Shown here piece by piece: positions 8,277 through 16,583 of a stretch of 59,642 nucleotides of DNA. Source of the DNA: an uncultured Devosia sp. GTDB taxonomy: Bacteria; Pseudomonadota; Alphaproteobacteria; Rhizobiales; Devosiaceae. Position 1 is the first letter of the stretch. Each line of letters opens with the position of its first letter. The position numbers were made by a program, and so were the translations under genes. The notes beneath the pieces are model-generated. The model worked only from the letters and a program-made list of their open reading frames with translations. It ran no database searches and had not been told where the DNA came from. The stretch spans positions 1 through 59,642 of the forward strand of contig NZ_CAJXJS010000023.1 in assembly GCF_913055165.1 (NCBI RefSeq), written 5' to 3'.

Positions 8277-8612
8277 ATGGGAAACGCCGTGCCCCTGCCA
8301 GAAGACCACCATTTGACCGTCATCGCCGAGACCTACCGCCTGCTCGGCGACCCGACGCGGCTCAAGGTGGTTCTCACCTGTCTTGAAGGCCCCATCGCGG
8401 TTGGCGACATCGCCAGGGCAACCGGCGCCAGCCAATCCCTGGTCAGCCACCATCTTCGCCTGCTCCGCGCAGCGCGTCTGGTGCGCGGCACGCGTCGCAA
8501 CAAACAGGTCTTCTACGAGGTCGAAGACCACCACATCGCAAGCATGCTCACCGACATGCTCGCCCACGCCGCAGAAGAGCATGAGCCGGACGAGGACGAT
8601 ATCCGCGGCTGA
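8277..8612 (+). CDS. ArsR/SmtB family zinc-type metal sensor
   Basis: A 111-aa winged-helix repressor (HTH at about residues 42-65, VGDIARATGASQSLVSHHLRLL). The C-terminal alpha-5 helix carries D84, H86, H97 and E100, exactly the D-x-H-(10)-H-(2)-E spacing of the SmtB/CzrA zinc site. It is therefore called a zinc (or Zn/Co/Cd) sensor, not an arsenite sensor. I chose the ATG at 8277; an in-frame TTG at 8262 would add five residues. It lies 45 nt downstream of the ars operon and 117 nt upstream of a CDF exporter whose promoter contains a matching palindrome, so the exporter is its likely target. Confidence 0.9.
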   Translation: MGNAVPLPEDHHLTVIAETYRLLGDPTRLKVVLTCLEGPIAVGDIARATGASQSLVSHHLRLLRAARLVRGTRRNKQVFYEVEDHHIASMLTDMLAHAAEEHEPDEDDIRG

Positions 8613-8673
8613 CCGCTAACCCTGCGCCGCCGGAACCTTCAAACCAGAGCGCCGTTGGCGGATAGAAAGCATA

Positions 8674-8706
8674 TTGACATCAACATATATGAATGTATGT
8701 TCATAT
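8674..8706 (+). promoter_or_regulatory. CDF exporter promoter with SmtB-type operator
   Basis: A perfect TTGACA (8674-8679) and TATGTT (8696-8701) are spaced by 16 bp. ATATGAA (8687-8693) and TTCATAT (8700-8706) form a 7-bp inverted repeat with a 6-bp spacer that overlaps the -10. AT-rich imperfect palindromes of this kind are the sites of SmtB/CzrA repressors. Confidence 0.7.
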
Positions 8707-8729
8707 GTACATTAAATTGAGGAATGCGC

Positions 8730-9680
8730 GTGCCAGAGCATCAGCACAGTCATGACCACGGCGACCACGGACATGACCATGCCGGGCACAACCACGCGCC
8801 CAAGGTCAGTTCAGGCAATGAGCGGGCCGTGCTGATCGGCCTGTGCCTCACCGGGGGCTTCATGGTGGCCGAAGTCATCGGCGGCTATCTCTCCGGCTCG
8901 CTGGCGCTGATTGCCGATGCGGGGCACATGTTGACCGATACCGTGGCGCTATTTCTGGCCTGGCTGGGGTTTCGTCTCGGACGGCGACCACCCGATGCCC
9001 GCCGCAGCTTCGGCTATTCACGCCTGGAGGTGCTGGCCGGGATGATCAATGCACTGGCGCTCTTCGCCCTGGTCGGCTGGATTGGCTATGAGGCCGTCAA
9101 TCGCTTCCTTGCCCCCGAAGAGGTGCTGGCCGGCCCCATGCTGGTGGTGGCTGTGCTCGGCCTGGTCGTAAACCTGATCGTCTTCCGCATTCTCTCCGGC
9201 GCCGATGCCGATCACGTCAATATCAAGGGCGCCCTCCTGCATGTGCTGGGCGATCTGCTCGGCTCGGTCGGCGCCATCGCCGCGGCCATTGTCATCTGGC
9301 TGACCGGCTGGATGCCCATCGACCCCATTCTGTCCGTGGTGGTGAGCCTGCTGATCCTCAAAAGCGCCTGGGCCCTGCTGACCCGCACCTTCAACATCCT
9401 GATGGAAGGCGCGCCCGATGGCGTGGACATTGACGACCTGCAGGCCGATTTGCGCTCCGCCGTCCCCGGCCTCGGCAAGGTCGGGCATCTCCATGTCTGG
9501 TCGCTCTCATCCGGGCAGGCCATGGCAACGCTCGAGATCGCCTTGGCGCCGGGGGCTGATCCCGCTGCCGTCTCCACGGCCGTCAAGCAACGGCTTCAGG
9601 AGGAACACGATATTGGCCATGCCACTGTCGAGATCGACTGGAGCGGCAGAGGTGCCCAATGTCCGGCGGCGCAGCCCTAA
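8730..9680 (+). CDS. Cation diffusion facilitator, zinc/cadmium/cobalt exporter (CzcD/ZitB-like)
   Basis: An inner-membrane antiporter that would expel Zn(II) or similar metals in exchange for protons. The N-terminus is a His/Asp-rich metal-binding tail (HQHSHDHGDHGHDHAGHNH). Six transmembrane helices follow, with the transport-site motifs D63-x2-H66-x3-D70 (ADAGHMLTD) and H171-x3-D175 (HVLGD), then a cytoplasmic C-terminal domain. I chose the GTG at 8730 because the GAGG at 8719-8722 is 7 nt away. The ATG at 8724 is only 1 nt from it, though it would add just two residues. Its end overlaps the convergent SDR gene by 4 nt. Confidence 0.93.
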   Translation: MPEHQHSHDHGDHGHDHAGHNHAPKVSSGNERAVLIGLCLTGGFMVAEVIGGYLSGSLALIADAGHMLTDTVALFLAWLGFRLGRRPPDARRSFGYSRLEVLAGMINALALFALVGWIGYEAVNRFLAPEEVLAGPMLVVAVLGLVVNLIVFRILSGADADHVNIKGALLHVLGDLLGSVGAIAAAIVIWLTGWMPIDPILSVVVSLLILKSAWALLTRTFNILMEGAPDGVDIDDLQADLRSAVPGLGKVGHLHVWSLSSGQAMATLEIALAPGADPAAVSTAVKQRLQEEHDIGHATVEIDWSGRGAQCPAAQP

Positions 9681-10423
9681 TAGGTTGCCCTTCCGCCCGA
9701 GAGGTCGAACACGCTGGCAGTGGTGAAGCTGTTTTCGCGGCTGACCAGCCAGGCCACCATGGACGCCGCTTCCTCGACCTCCAGGAACCGCCCGCGCGGA
9801 ATGCGGGAAAGCATATAGGTGATGAACTCGTCGCTCAGCGTATCAAGGATACGCGTCTTGGCGGTCGCCGGCGTTATGGCATTGACGGCAATGTCGTAGC
9901 TCGCCAGCTCCTTGCCCAGCGACTTGGTCATGCCGATGACCCCGGCCTTGGCCGCCGCATAGGCGGAGGCGGTCGGATTGCCCTCCTTGCCGGCAATCGA
10001 GGCGATATTGACGATGCGCCCGTAATTGCGCGCCTTCATGCCCGGCACCACTACGCGGTTCACATAGAAGGTGCCATTGAGGTTGACGTCGATCACGCGC
10101 CGCCAGTCTTCCGGATCATAGACGTCCAGCGTCGCATTGGTGCCGGCAATGCCCGCCGAATGCACCAGGATCGACACCGGGCCAAGCTCGGCTTCCGTCG
10201 CGGCATGGGCCTGTTCCAGCCCCGCCAGATCGGTGACATCCACGCTTTGCTCGGTTACGCCCTCGCCCAAGATTGTGACCGCCTTGTCGAGCATCTCGGC
10301 GTCGCGATCCCACAGGCAGATCCGGGCGCCTGAGGCCAGGAGCCGGCTGGCAATGGCAAGCCCCAATCCCTGGGCCCCGCCGGTGATCACGGCCACCTGT
10401 CCCACCAGGTCAATTCTGTTCAT
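9677..10423 (-). CDS. Short-chain dehydrogenase/reductase
   Basis: A 248-aa classical SDR. The cofactor motif is TGGAQGLGLAI at residues 13-22, followed by HSAGIAG in place of NNAG. The catalytic serine is in NIASIAG and Y-x3-K in SAYAAAKAG. D38 after the second beta strand (CLWDRD) favours NAD over NADP. It resembles FabG-like and sugar-acid or fuconate dehydrogenase members, but the substrate cannot be fixed. It overlaps the upstream flavoprotein gene by 14 nt, so the two are probably co-transcribed. Confidence 0.88.
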   Translation of the reverse strand: MNRIDLVGQVAVITGGAQGLGLAIASRLLASGARICLWDRDAEMLDKAVTILGEGVTEQSVDVTDLAGLEQAHAATEAELGPVSILVHSAGIAGTNATLDVYDPEDWRRVIDVNLNGTFYVNRVVVPGMKARNYGRIVNIASIAGKEGNPTASAYAAAKAGVIGMTKSLGKELASYDIAVNAITPATAKTRILDTLSDEFITYMLSRIPRGRFLEVEEAASMVAWLVSRENSFTTASVFDLSGGRATY

Positions 10424-11642
10424 CTCTCCCTCCGGGCACGAATTTTGCCGCCGCCAACCCCGCTGCCCGGCCGGTCGCAAAGCAGGCCGTCAGCAAATAG
10501 CCGCCGGTCGGCGCCTCCCAATCCAACATTTCGCCTGCAACAAAGACGCCCGGCAAGGCCTTGAGCATGAAATGCTCGTCGACACCGTCCCACGCCACGC
10601 CGCCGGCCACCGAAATCGCCTCGGCGATCGGCCGGGGCCGTTGCACCGCCAGCGGCACCGATTTGATCGCCGCTGCCAGCGCCTCCGGCTCCAGGCTCAC
10701 GACATTTGGCAGGCACTCCCGCAACAGCGCCAGCTTAACGCCATCCAACCCCGCGCCCTTGCGCAGCCGATTGGCGAAGCTGGCCTTTGCCGGTTGCCGG
10801 GCCAGGTCCCGTGCCAGTCGTTCCGCAGTGCGGCCCGGCACCAGATCGAGTTCAATCACGGCCTGGCCCGTGGTTTCGAGACTGTCGCGCAGCGCGGCGG
10901 CATGGGCATAGACAAGGCTGCCCTCGACACCCCATCGCGTCACGACAAACTCGCCGCTATGGGCGCCCGCGGCGCTGCGCGCCACGACGGATTTGACCGG
11001 TTGTCCGGCAAAGCGCTCCACCATCACATCCGACCAGTCCACCTCGAAACCGCAATTGGCGGGTCGGAACGGCGAAACTGGCACGCCGGCATCGACCAGC
11101 CATGGCACCCAGGCGGCATCCGAACCCAGTCTCGGCCAGCTGGCGCCACCCAGGGCCAGCACCACGGCGTCGAACCGCTCCACGACGCGTCCTTCGGGCG
11201 TATCGAAGACGAGGGACCTGCCTTCAAATCCTTGCCAGCGATGACGCGTCAGAATCGTCACGCCCAGGCCGTCCAGCCGGCCCAGCCAGGCCCGCAGCAA
11301 GGGTGAGGCCTTCATCACACTGGGAAACACCCGCCCCGACGAGCCCACAAAGGTTTCAACAGCCAGGCCGGCGCACCACTCCCGCACCGCCGCTGCCGGA
11401 AAGACGTCGAGCGCCTGCTGGAGCCGGCCCCGCGACAGACCATAGCGGGCATCAAAAGCAGCCTTGTCCTCGGCATGGGTGATGTTGAGGCCCGACTTAC
11501 CGGCCATCAGGAGCTTGCGCCCGACGCTGGGCAGGGCCTCATAGACGCTGACGCGAGCGCCCTGCATCGCGGCCATCTCGGCTGCCATCAATCCTGCGGG
11601 TCCGCCCCCAATCACTGCAATCCGGTTCACGGATATCCCCAC
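10410..11642 (-). CDS. FAD-dependent oxidoreductase of the HI0933/BaiN-like family (TIGR03862 type)
   Basis: A 410-aa flavoprotein with an N-terminal FAD-binding motif IGGGPAGLMAAEMA (residues 11-24), a conserved VGRKLLMAGKSGLNITH segment and a C-terminal GGVAWDGVD...GVFVAGEMLDWEAPTGGYLL block. These three are diagnostic of the HI0933-like family, which includes the bacterial bile-acid enzyme BaiN. The physiological substrate of the alphaproteobacterial branch is not known. It is the first gene of a two-gene minus-strand unit with the SDR. Confidence 0.9.
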   Translation of the reverse strand: MGISVNRIAVIGGGPAGLMAAEMAAMQGARVSVYEALPSVGRKLLMAGKSGLNITHAEDKAAFDARYGLSRGRLQQALDVFPAAAVREWCAGLAVETFVGSSGRVFPSVMKASPLLRAWLGRLDGLGVTILTRHRWQGFEGRSLVFDTPEGRVVERFDAVVLALGGASWPRLGSDAAWVPWLVDAGVPVSPFRPANCGFEVDWSDVMVERFAGQPVKSVVARSAAGAHSGEFVVTRWGVEGSLVYAHAAALRDSLETTGQAVIELDLVPGRTAERLARDLARQPAKASFANRLRKGAGLDGVKLALLRECLPNVVSLEPEALAAAIKSVPLAVQRPRPIAEAISVAGGVAWDGVDEHFMLKALPGVFVAGEMLDWEAPTGGYLLTACFATGRAAGLAAAKFVPGGRDEQN

Positions 11643-11772
11643 ACGGTGCCGCTCGTCGTCAGCACACTGCTAACCAATCGCGCAAGCCATTGCCACGACC
11701 CAATTGTTGTTAAGCTTCATCTAATGGCGCCGCACCTATCCTTCCTGCAATTCAGGCGGGGGCCAGAAGCAA

Positions 11773-12822
11773 ATGCGATTGCTGATCGTCGATGACAGCC
11801 GGTCCAGTCTTGCGCTGATCGGCAGCATCGTCAAAGAAGCGGTGATGGGCGAGGTTGAGCTATGCCTTAACCCGTTGCAGGCGCTCGAATGGTGCCAGAC
11901 CCAGCAATATGACCTGATCATCGTCGACCACATCATGCCCGAAATGGATGGGGTGGCCTTCACCGCCGCCCTGCGCTCGCGCCCATCCTACCGCATTGTC
12001 CCGGTGGTCATGGTGACCTCCGACCATGACAAATCCGTGCGCATCGAGGCCATCAAGGCGGGGGCCACCGACTTCCTGCACAAACCCTTCGACCCCATCG
12101 AGCTGCAGGCCCGCGTCGCCAATCTCCTGGCGCTGCGCCAGGCCCAGGTGGAACTGGCCGATCGTGCCCAATGGCTGACCCGCGAGGTAGAGCGAGCCAC
12201 CGCCCACCTGCTGGCGCGCGAAGAGGAGATTATCTACCGCCTCGCCCGGGCCATCGAATATCGCGACGGTGATACCGGCGAGCATGTCTCGCGCGTCGCC
12301 ATGATCAGCCAGTTGATCGGTGAAGGTATCGGCCTGCCGCCCGAGCGCTGCCGCATGATCTATCTGGCGGCTCCCCTGCACGATATCGGCAAGATCGGCA
12401 TTGCCGATGCCATTTTGTCCAAACCCGGCCGCCTCACCGACGAAGAAATGGCCATCATGCGCGAGCATGTCACCATTGGCGCACGCATTCTGGAACGCGG
12501 CGGCTCCGACCTCATCCGGGTCGCCGAACTGATCGCCCAGAGCCACCATGAAAAGTGGGACGGTACTGGCTATCCAGACCGGCTGTCTGGCAACGACATC
12601 CCCGTAGAAGCGCGGATCGTCGCCATCGCAGACGTCTTCGACGCCCTGTGCTCGGAACGTCCCTACAAGCCGGCCTGGCCCATCGAAAAGGCCTATGCCG
12701 AGATCATCCGCTGCAGCGGCACGCATTTTGATCCGCAATGCGTCGCGGCCTTCCGCACCAAATGGCCCGAGATCAGCGCCATCATGCAGCCGGATGAACC
12801 CGTGCAAGCCGTCGGCTTCTAA
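11773..12822 (+). CDS. Response regulator with HD-GYP cyclic-di-GMP phosphodiesterase domain
   Basis: A 349-aa cytoplasmic output protein. The receiver domain (about 1-120) has acidic D7-D8, phospho-acceptor D52 (IIVDHIMPEMDG) and a lysine in LHKPFDP. The HD-GYP domain (about 150-340) has H203-D204 in LHDIGKIGIAD, HHEKWDG and G264-TGYP. HD-GYP enzymes degrade cyclic-di-GMP, favouring motility over attachment. It sits upstream of the chemotaxis operon on the same strand but 470 bp away, so it probably has its own transcript. The partner kinase is not next to it; CheA is a candidate. Confidence 0.92.
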   Translation: MRLLIVDDSRSSLALIGSIVKEAVMGEVELCLNPLQALEWCQTQQYDLIIVDHIMPEMDGVAFTAALRSRPSYRIVPVVMVTSDHDKSVRIEAIKAGATDFLHKPFDPIELQARVANLLALRQAQVELADRAQWLTREVERATAHLLAREEEIIYRLARAIEYRDGDTGEHVSRVAMISQLIGEGIGLPPERCRMIYLAAPLHDIGKIGIADAILSKPGRLTDEEMAIMREHVTIGARILERGGSDLIRVAELIAQSHHEKWDGTGYPDRLSGNDIPVEARIVAIADVFDALCSERPYKPAWPIEKAYAEIIRCSGTHFDPQCVAAFRTKWPEISAIMQPDEPVQAVGF

Positions 12823-13292
12823 TACTTCGACTCTGCGGTCGACCGCGCGCATAGCCATTGCGGCCCCGCGCCCCCGGCGCAACCAGAGTTCAACCGCCCG
12901 CCAACGCCACCGGACAAGTGAATCAATCTCCGCATGTGGCGATTGTCTTGTGAATCGACTCTGAGTCAAACGGCTTCGATTCAAATCGACTCAGCGACGC
13001 ATTCAGTCGATTCTCAGCGAAAGAGTACATCTGGCTTTGTTAATACGGTTACTTCAGAAAGTAATACTTTGTATCGGTGTTCAAATTTTTCAGAACAGTG
13101 AAAACAGTAACCATCGGTTAAGCCAAGCCTGTAAGTATACCTATAAGCCGGATGGGAATACGGCGAGCAGATTGGCAATAGTAATAGCATAGCGGAACCA
13201 GCGACGTCCCAATCCACTTCGCCTACCGACTTCCCCCTTAGTCCTTTGCGGTAGAGAGACAGAATGTCATCAACTTCAAGCTTCGTCCGGTC
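12823..13292. other. Intergenic region upstream of the chemotaxis operon (470 bp)
   Basis: No credible gene. The first 200 bp hold three copies of AATCGACT. From about 13020 to 13200 the DNA is clearly more AT-rich than its surroundings, with a short inverted repeat TTACTT/AAGTAA at 13049-13064. It probably holds the promoter and control region of the che operon, but no confident -35/-10 or -24/-12 pair was found. Confidence 0.5.
12953..13012. repeat. Three copies of an 8-bp motif AATCGACT
   Basis: Direct copies at 12953-12960 and 12984-12991, and an inverted copy (AGTCGATT) at 13005-13012. The flanks also resemble each other, with a CTCAG or CTGAG sequence adjoining each copy. It could be a regulator-binding array for the downstream che operon. 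Confidence 0.45.
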
Positions 13293-13628
13293 ATGGCCAT
13301 GACCGAAGAACCTATCCACACGCTCGTATTGTCGGGCGACGCAGGCATCAAGTCCGCCCAGGACGTAGCGACGACCCTGCGCGAGGCCATCGAAAACCAC
13401 GCCCGGATTGCCGTCGACACGCAGACCATGTCGGCAGCCGATGTCACGACCGTACAGACCTTGCTGTCGGCAGCCACGGCGGCCGCCGCTCGGGGTGGAC
13501 AATTGGCCATGCTTGCCCCTCTGGGCCCGCCGCTGACGGCGGTGCTGGAGCAGGCCGGTTTCCTCGCCCCGGACCAGACGCATGCGAGCTTCTGGGCGCC
13601 CATTTCAGAACAGCCAGCAGGACACTGA
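13293..13628 (+). CDS. STAS-domain protein heading the chemotaxis operon
   Basis: A 111-aa single-domain protein with the STAS/anti-anti-sigma pattern: LVLSGDAGIKSAQDVATTLREAIEN, then IAVDTQTMSAADVTTVQTLLSA and GGQLAMLAPLGPPLTAVLEQAGF. STAS domains bind partner proteins and are often switched by serine or threonine phosphorylation near the middle of the domain; here that region reads DTQTMSAADV. It ends 2 nt before cheY and is first in the operon. Its role in chemotaxis is not established. An ATG two codons in is an equally possible start. Confidence 0.82.
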   Translation: MAMTEEPIHTLVLSGDAGIKSAQDVATTLREAIENHARIAVDTQTMSAADVTTVQTLLSAATAAAARGGQLAMLAPLGPPLTAVLEQAGFLAPDQTHASFWAPISEQPAGH

Positions 13629-13630
13629 GC

Positions 13631-13999
13631 ATGACCAAGACCATTCTGACGATCGACGACAGCGCCTCCATCCGCCAGATGGTCGCCATGACCCTGACCG
13701 GCGCCGGTCTGGATGTGCTCGAGGCCGGCAACGGCCAGGAAGGCTATGAGGTCGCGACCGCCAATACGGTCCATGCCGTGCTGACCGACCTCAATATGCC
13801 CGTGCTCAACGGCATCGAGTTCATCAAGAAATATCGCCAGCACCCCTCTTCCAAGGGCATCCCGATCATTCTTTTGACCACCGAGTCCGACGAGGACCTG
13901 AAGCGCCAGGCCAAGGAAGCTGGCGCCACCGGCTGGATCGTCAAGCCCTTCAAGCAGGACCAATTGCTGGCCATCATCAAGAAGGTGACGGGCGCATGA
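13631..13999 (+). CDS. cheY: Chemotaxis response regulator CheY
   Basis: A 122-aa single-domain receiver that carries the phosphoryl signal from CheA to the flagellar motor. D9-D10 bind Mg2+, D53 is the phospho-acceptor (LTDLNMPVLNG), T83-T84 and K105 (WIVKPFKQ) complete the active site. It is the only free-standing CheY in this operon, so no obvious phosphate-sink CheY is encoded here. Its stop overlaps the cheA start by 4 nt. Confidence 0.93.
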   Translation: MTKTILTIDDSASIRQMVAMTLTGAGLDVLEAGNGQEGYEVATANTVHAVLTDLNMPVLNGIEFIKKYRQHPSSKGIPIILLTTESDEDLKRQAKEAGATGWIVKPFKQDQLLAIIKKVTGA

Positions 14000-16077
14000 A
14001 CATATCCGATCCGACCGAAACCTTTCGCCAGGAGGCGCGCGAGCTGCTCGAACAGCTCGAGGCCGGACTGCTCGACCTCGAGCAGGACCCCGCCAATGCC
14101 GACCTGATCAACTCCACTTTTCGCGCCCTGCATACCATCAAGGGCTCGGGCGCCATGTTCGGCTTCACCGCGGTGGCCGAATTCGTGCACGAGTTCGAAA
14201 CCACCTTCGACCAGGTGCGCAAGGGACAGACCGCCGCCAATGCTGCCCTGATCGGCGTGGCCCTGGATGCCAAGGACCATATCCACCGGCTGATCGAGTC
14301 TCCTGAGGACGACATCGGCGGCGGCGAAGACATCCTGGCCAATCTGCGCGCCGCCATCGCCGGCGAAGGCAATGCAAGCAAGGCGCCGGCAAAGGGCAAG
14401 GCCAAGACCGAAAAGCCCAAGGAGAAACCGGCAGAGGTCAAAACGACAACTGTCTGGCGGCTTGAGTTCTACTTGCCCTCCGACGCGCTCATCTACGGCA
14501 CCAATCCGGTGCTGCTGCTGGAGGAGCTGGCTGAAATCGGGCCGGTCAAGATAACCGCGCTTACGGGTCGCATTCCCGATCTTGCAACGCTCGACCCCGA
14601 GACACCCCATATCGGTTGGCGCGTCGATATCGAAGCCGCCGACCCCACAGCGGCAATTGATGACGTGTTCCTGTTCCTGCGCGACAATATGGAACTGACG
14701 CTCACGCGGCTGGATGAGAGCACCGCAGCCCCGGCCGAGCCCGCCACAGATGCGGACGCCGATCCTCAACCCAACGCGGCGGAAGCATCAGCGCCCGCGC
14801 CAGTCGAACCCGAGCCCAGCGCCGGCATTCTCGCGGCTCAGTCCCCGACCCCCAAGCCCAAGCCGGCTGCCGGGGCCGACACCGCCGACCGGGCCGCAGC
14901 CTCCTCCCTGCGTGTCCCGGCCGAGCGGCTGGACGAGCTGATGGACCGCGTCGGCGAATTGGTGATCGCCCAGGCGCGACTGAGCCAGATTGCCGGTTTG
15001 AGTTCGGACACCGCGCTCAAGACTGTCGCCGAGGAACTTGAACGGCTGTCCTCGGGGCTGCGCGATACCACAATGGGCATCCGCATGGTGCCCATCGGCA
15101 CCCTGTTCAGCCGCTTCCGGCGCCTCGTGCATGATCTGTCCGGCGAACTGGGCAAGCCCATCGAGTTCATTACCTCGGGCGAAGACACCGAGCTGGACAA
15201 GACCATGATCGAGCGCCTGGCCGATCCGCTCGTGCATCTCATCCGCAACTCGGTCGACCATGGCCTGGAAAGCGCCGAGAAACGCGTCGCGGCCGGCAAG
15301 CCAGCCAAGGGCATCGTGCGCCTCTCCGCCGTCTATTCCGGCGCGGAAGTGGCCATCTCGGTCAGTGACGATGGAGCTGGCCTCAACATCGCTCGCATTC
15401 GCGCCAAGGCCGAAGAAAATGGGCTCATAACGCCCGACGCCAAGCTGACAGACCAGGAACTGCATCACCTGATCTTCGCGCCTGGCTTCTCCACCGCCAA
15501 GGAAGTGACCTCCCTTTCCGGCCGTGGGGTAGGCATGGACGTGGTCAAGCGAACCATCGACGGGTTGCGTGGCACCATCGATGTAACCAGCAAGCCCGGC
15601 GAGGGCTCGACCATGACCCTCCGCCTGCCCCTGACCCTGGCCATCATCGACGGCATGCTCGTGCGGGTTGGCAATGGGCGCTACACCATTCCGCTGGCCG
15701 CAGTGGAAGAATGCGTGGAGCTTCCAGAGGGCATTGAGGCCCACGCCAAGGGCCGCAACTTCCTCGATATTCGCGGGGCCCTGGTGCCCTACCTCAGGCT
15801 GCGCGAAGTCTTTGGCACCACTGCCGAACCCGAACCGCACCAGAAGGTGGTGATCGTCTCCTCCGGCGAAGGCCGGGTGGGCCTGGTGGTCGACCAGATC
15901 ATCGGCAACAACCAGACGGTCATCAAGCAGCTATCCAAACTGCATTCGGGCATCAAGTCCTTCTCGGGCGCCACAATCCTGGGTGACGGCTCCGTCGCGC
16001 TGATCCTGGACACCGCCCATCTGGTGGCTGCCGGCCAATCCTATGTCGATCGCAACATCACCGGGAGGGCCGCATGA
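13996..16077 (+). CDS. cheA: Chemotaxis histidine kinase CheA
   Basis: A 693-aa kinase with the usual five domains. P1 (1-105) has the phosphorylated H46 in ALHTIKGSGAMFGF. P2 (about 150-240, WRLEFYLPSDALIYG) would dock CheY and CheB. An Ala/Pro-rich linker leads to P3 dimerisation (from about 306, LRVPAERLDELMDRVGELV). The P4 ATP domain has its N-box at about 414-425 (HLIRNSVDHGLE), DDGAGL and GRGVGMDVVK. P5, a CheW-like domain from about 550, binds CheW and receptors. It is translationally coupled on both sides (ATGA overlaps). Confidence 0.96.
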   Translation: MNISDPTETFRQEARELLEQLEAGLLDLEQDPANADLINSTFRALHTIKGSGAMFGFTAVAEFVHEFETTFDQVRKGQTAANAALIGVALDAKDHIHRLIESPEDDIGGGEDILANLRAAIAGEGNASKAPAKGKAKTEKPKEKPAEVKTTTVWRLEFYLPSDALIYGTNPVLLLEELAEIGPVKITALTGRIPDLATLDPETPHIGWRVDIEAADPTAAIDDVFLFLRDNMELTLTRLDESTAAPAEPATDADADPQPNAAEASAPAPVEPEPSAGILAAQSPTPKPKPAAGADTADRAAASSLRVPAERLDELMDRVGELVIAQARLSQIAGLSSDTALKTVAEELERLSSGLRDTTMGIRMVPIGTLFSRFRRLVHDLSGELGKPIEFITSGEDTELDKTMIERLADPLVHLIRNSVDHGLESAEKRVAAGKPAKGIVRLSAVYSGAEVAISVSDDGAGLNIARIRAKAEENGLITPDAKLTDQELHHLIFAPGFSTAKEVTSLSGRGVGMDVVKRTIDGLRGTIDVTSKPGEGSTMTLRLPLTLAIIDGMLVRVGNGRYTIPLAAVEECVELPEGIEAHAKGRNFLDIRGALVPYLRLREVFGTTAEPEPHQKVVIVSSGEGRVGLVVDQIIGNNQTVIKQLSKLHSGIKSFSGATILGDGSVALILDTAHLVAAGQSYVDRNITGRAA

Positions 16078-16583
16078 GCGACGCCCAGGATCACCAGCCA
16101 GCGTCGATGACGGCGCTGACCATTCGACTCGACGATGAACTCTTCGCCGTAGAGGCGGGACGGGTGCGCGAAATTCTCGACCTCGTTCCCATCACCGAAG
16201 TGCCCAATGCGCCCGATTTCGTGGGAGGGCTGATCAATGTGCGCGGCCGCGTCGTGCCCCTGGCCGATCTGCGCGTCATGTTCGGCATGAACCGGCCCGA
16301 GCCGGACGAGGACACGCGCATCGTCGTGATGGAAGTCGATATGGATGGCGAGCCCACCATTGCCGGCATCCTCGCCGACAAGGTGCATGATGTCACCGAC
16401 ATCGAAGCAGCCTCCATCGAGGAGGCCCCCAAGGTCGGCATGCGCTGGCGCCCCGAATTCATCAGGGGCATCGGCAAGCGCAATGGCGGCTTCATCATCA
16501 TTCCCAATATGGAACGCATTTTCGAAACACCGGGCGCAAGAACCGCGCCCGCAGCATCTTCAGAAGAAAGGTCTGCATTGTGA
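16074..16583 (+). CDS. cheW: Chemotaxis adaptor CheW (first copy)
   Basis: A 169-aa CheW-domain protein linking CheA to receptors at the array. Features include [22 protein letters not shown], then [19 protein letters not shown] and [23 protein letters not shown]. It overlaps cheA by 4 nt upstream, and its stop overlaps the GTG start of the receptor gene (GTGA). A second CheW lies after the two receptor genes; the two differ clearly, so they may serve different receptors or positions in the array. Confidence 0.93.
   Translation: MSDAQDHQPASMTALTIRLDDELFAVEAGRVREILDLVPITEVPNAPDFVGGLINVRGRVVPLADLRVMFGMNRPEPDEDTRIVVMEVDMDGEPTIAGILADKVHDVTDIEAASIEEAPKVGMRWRPEFIRGIGKRNGGFIIIPNMERIFETPGARTAPAASSEERSAL

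Noticed and set aside
13014..13583. A 189-codon minus-strand frame covering the AT-rich gap and the STAS gene
   Set aside because: Half of it is antisense to the STAS gene and the rest has no recognisable sequence or start signal.
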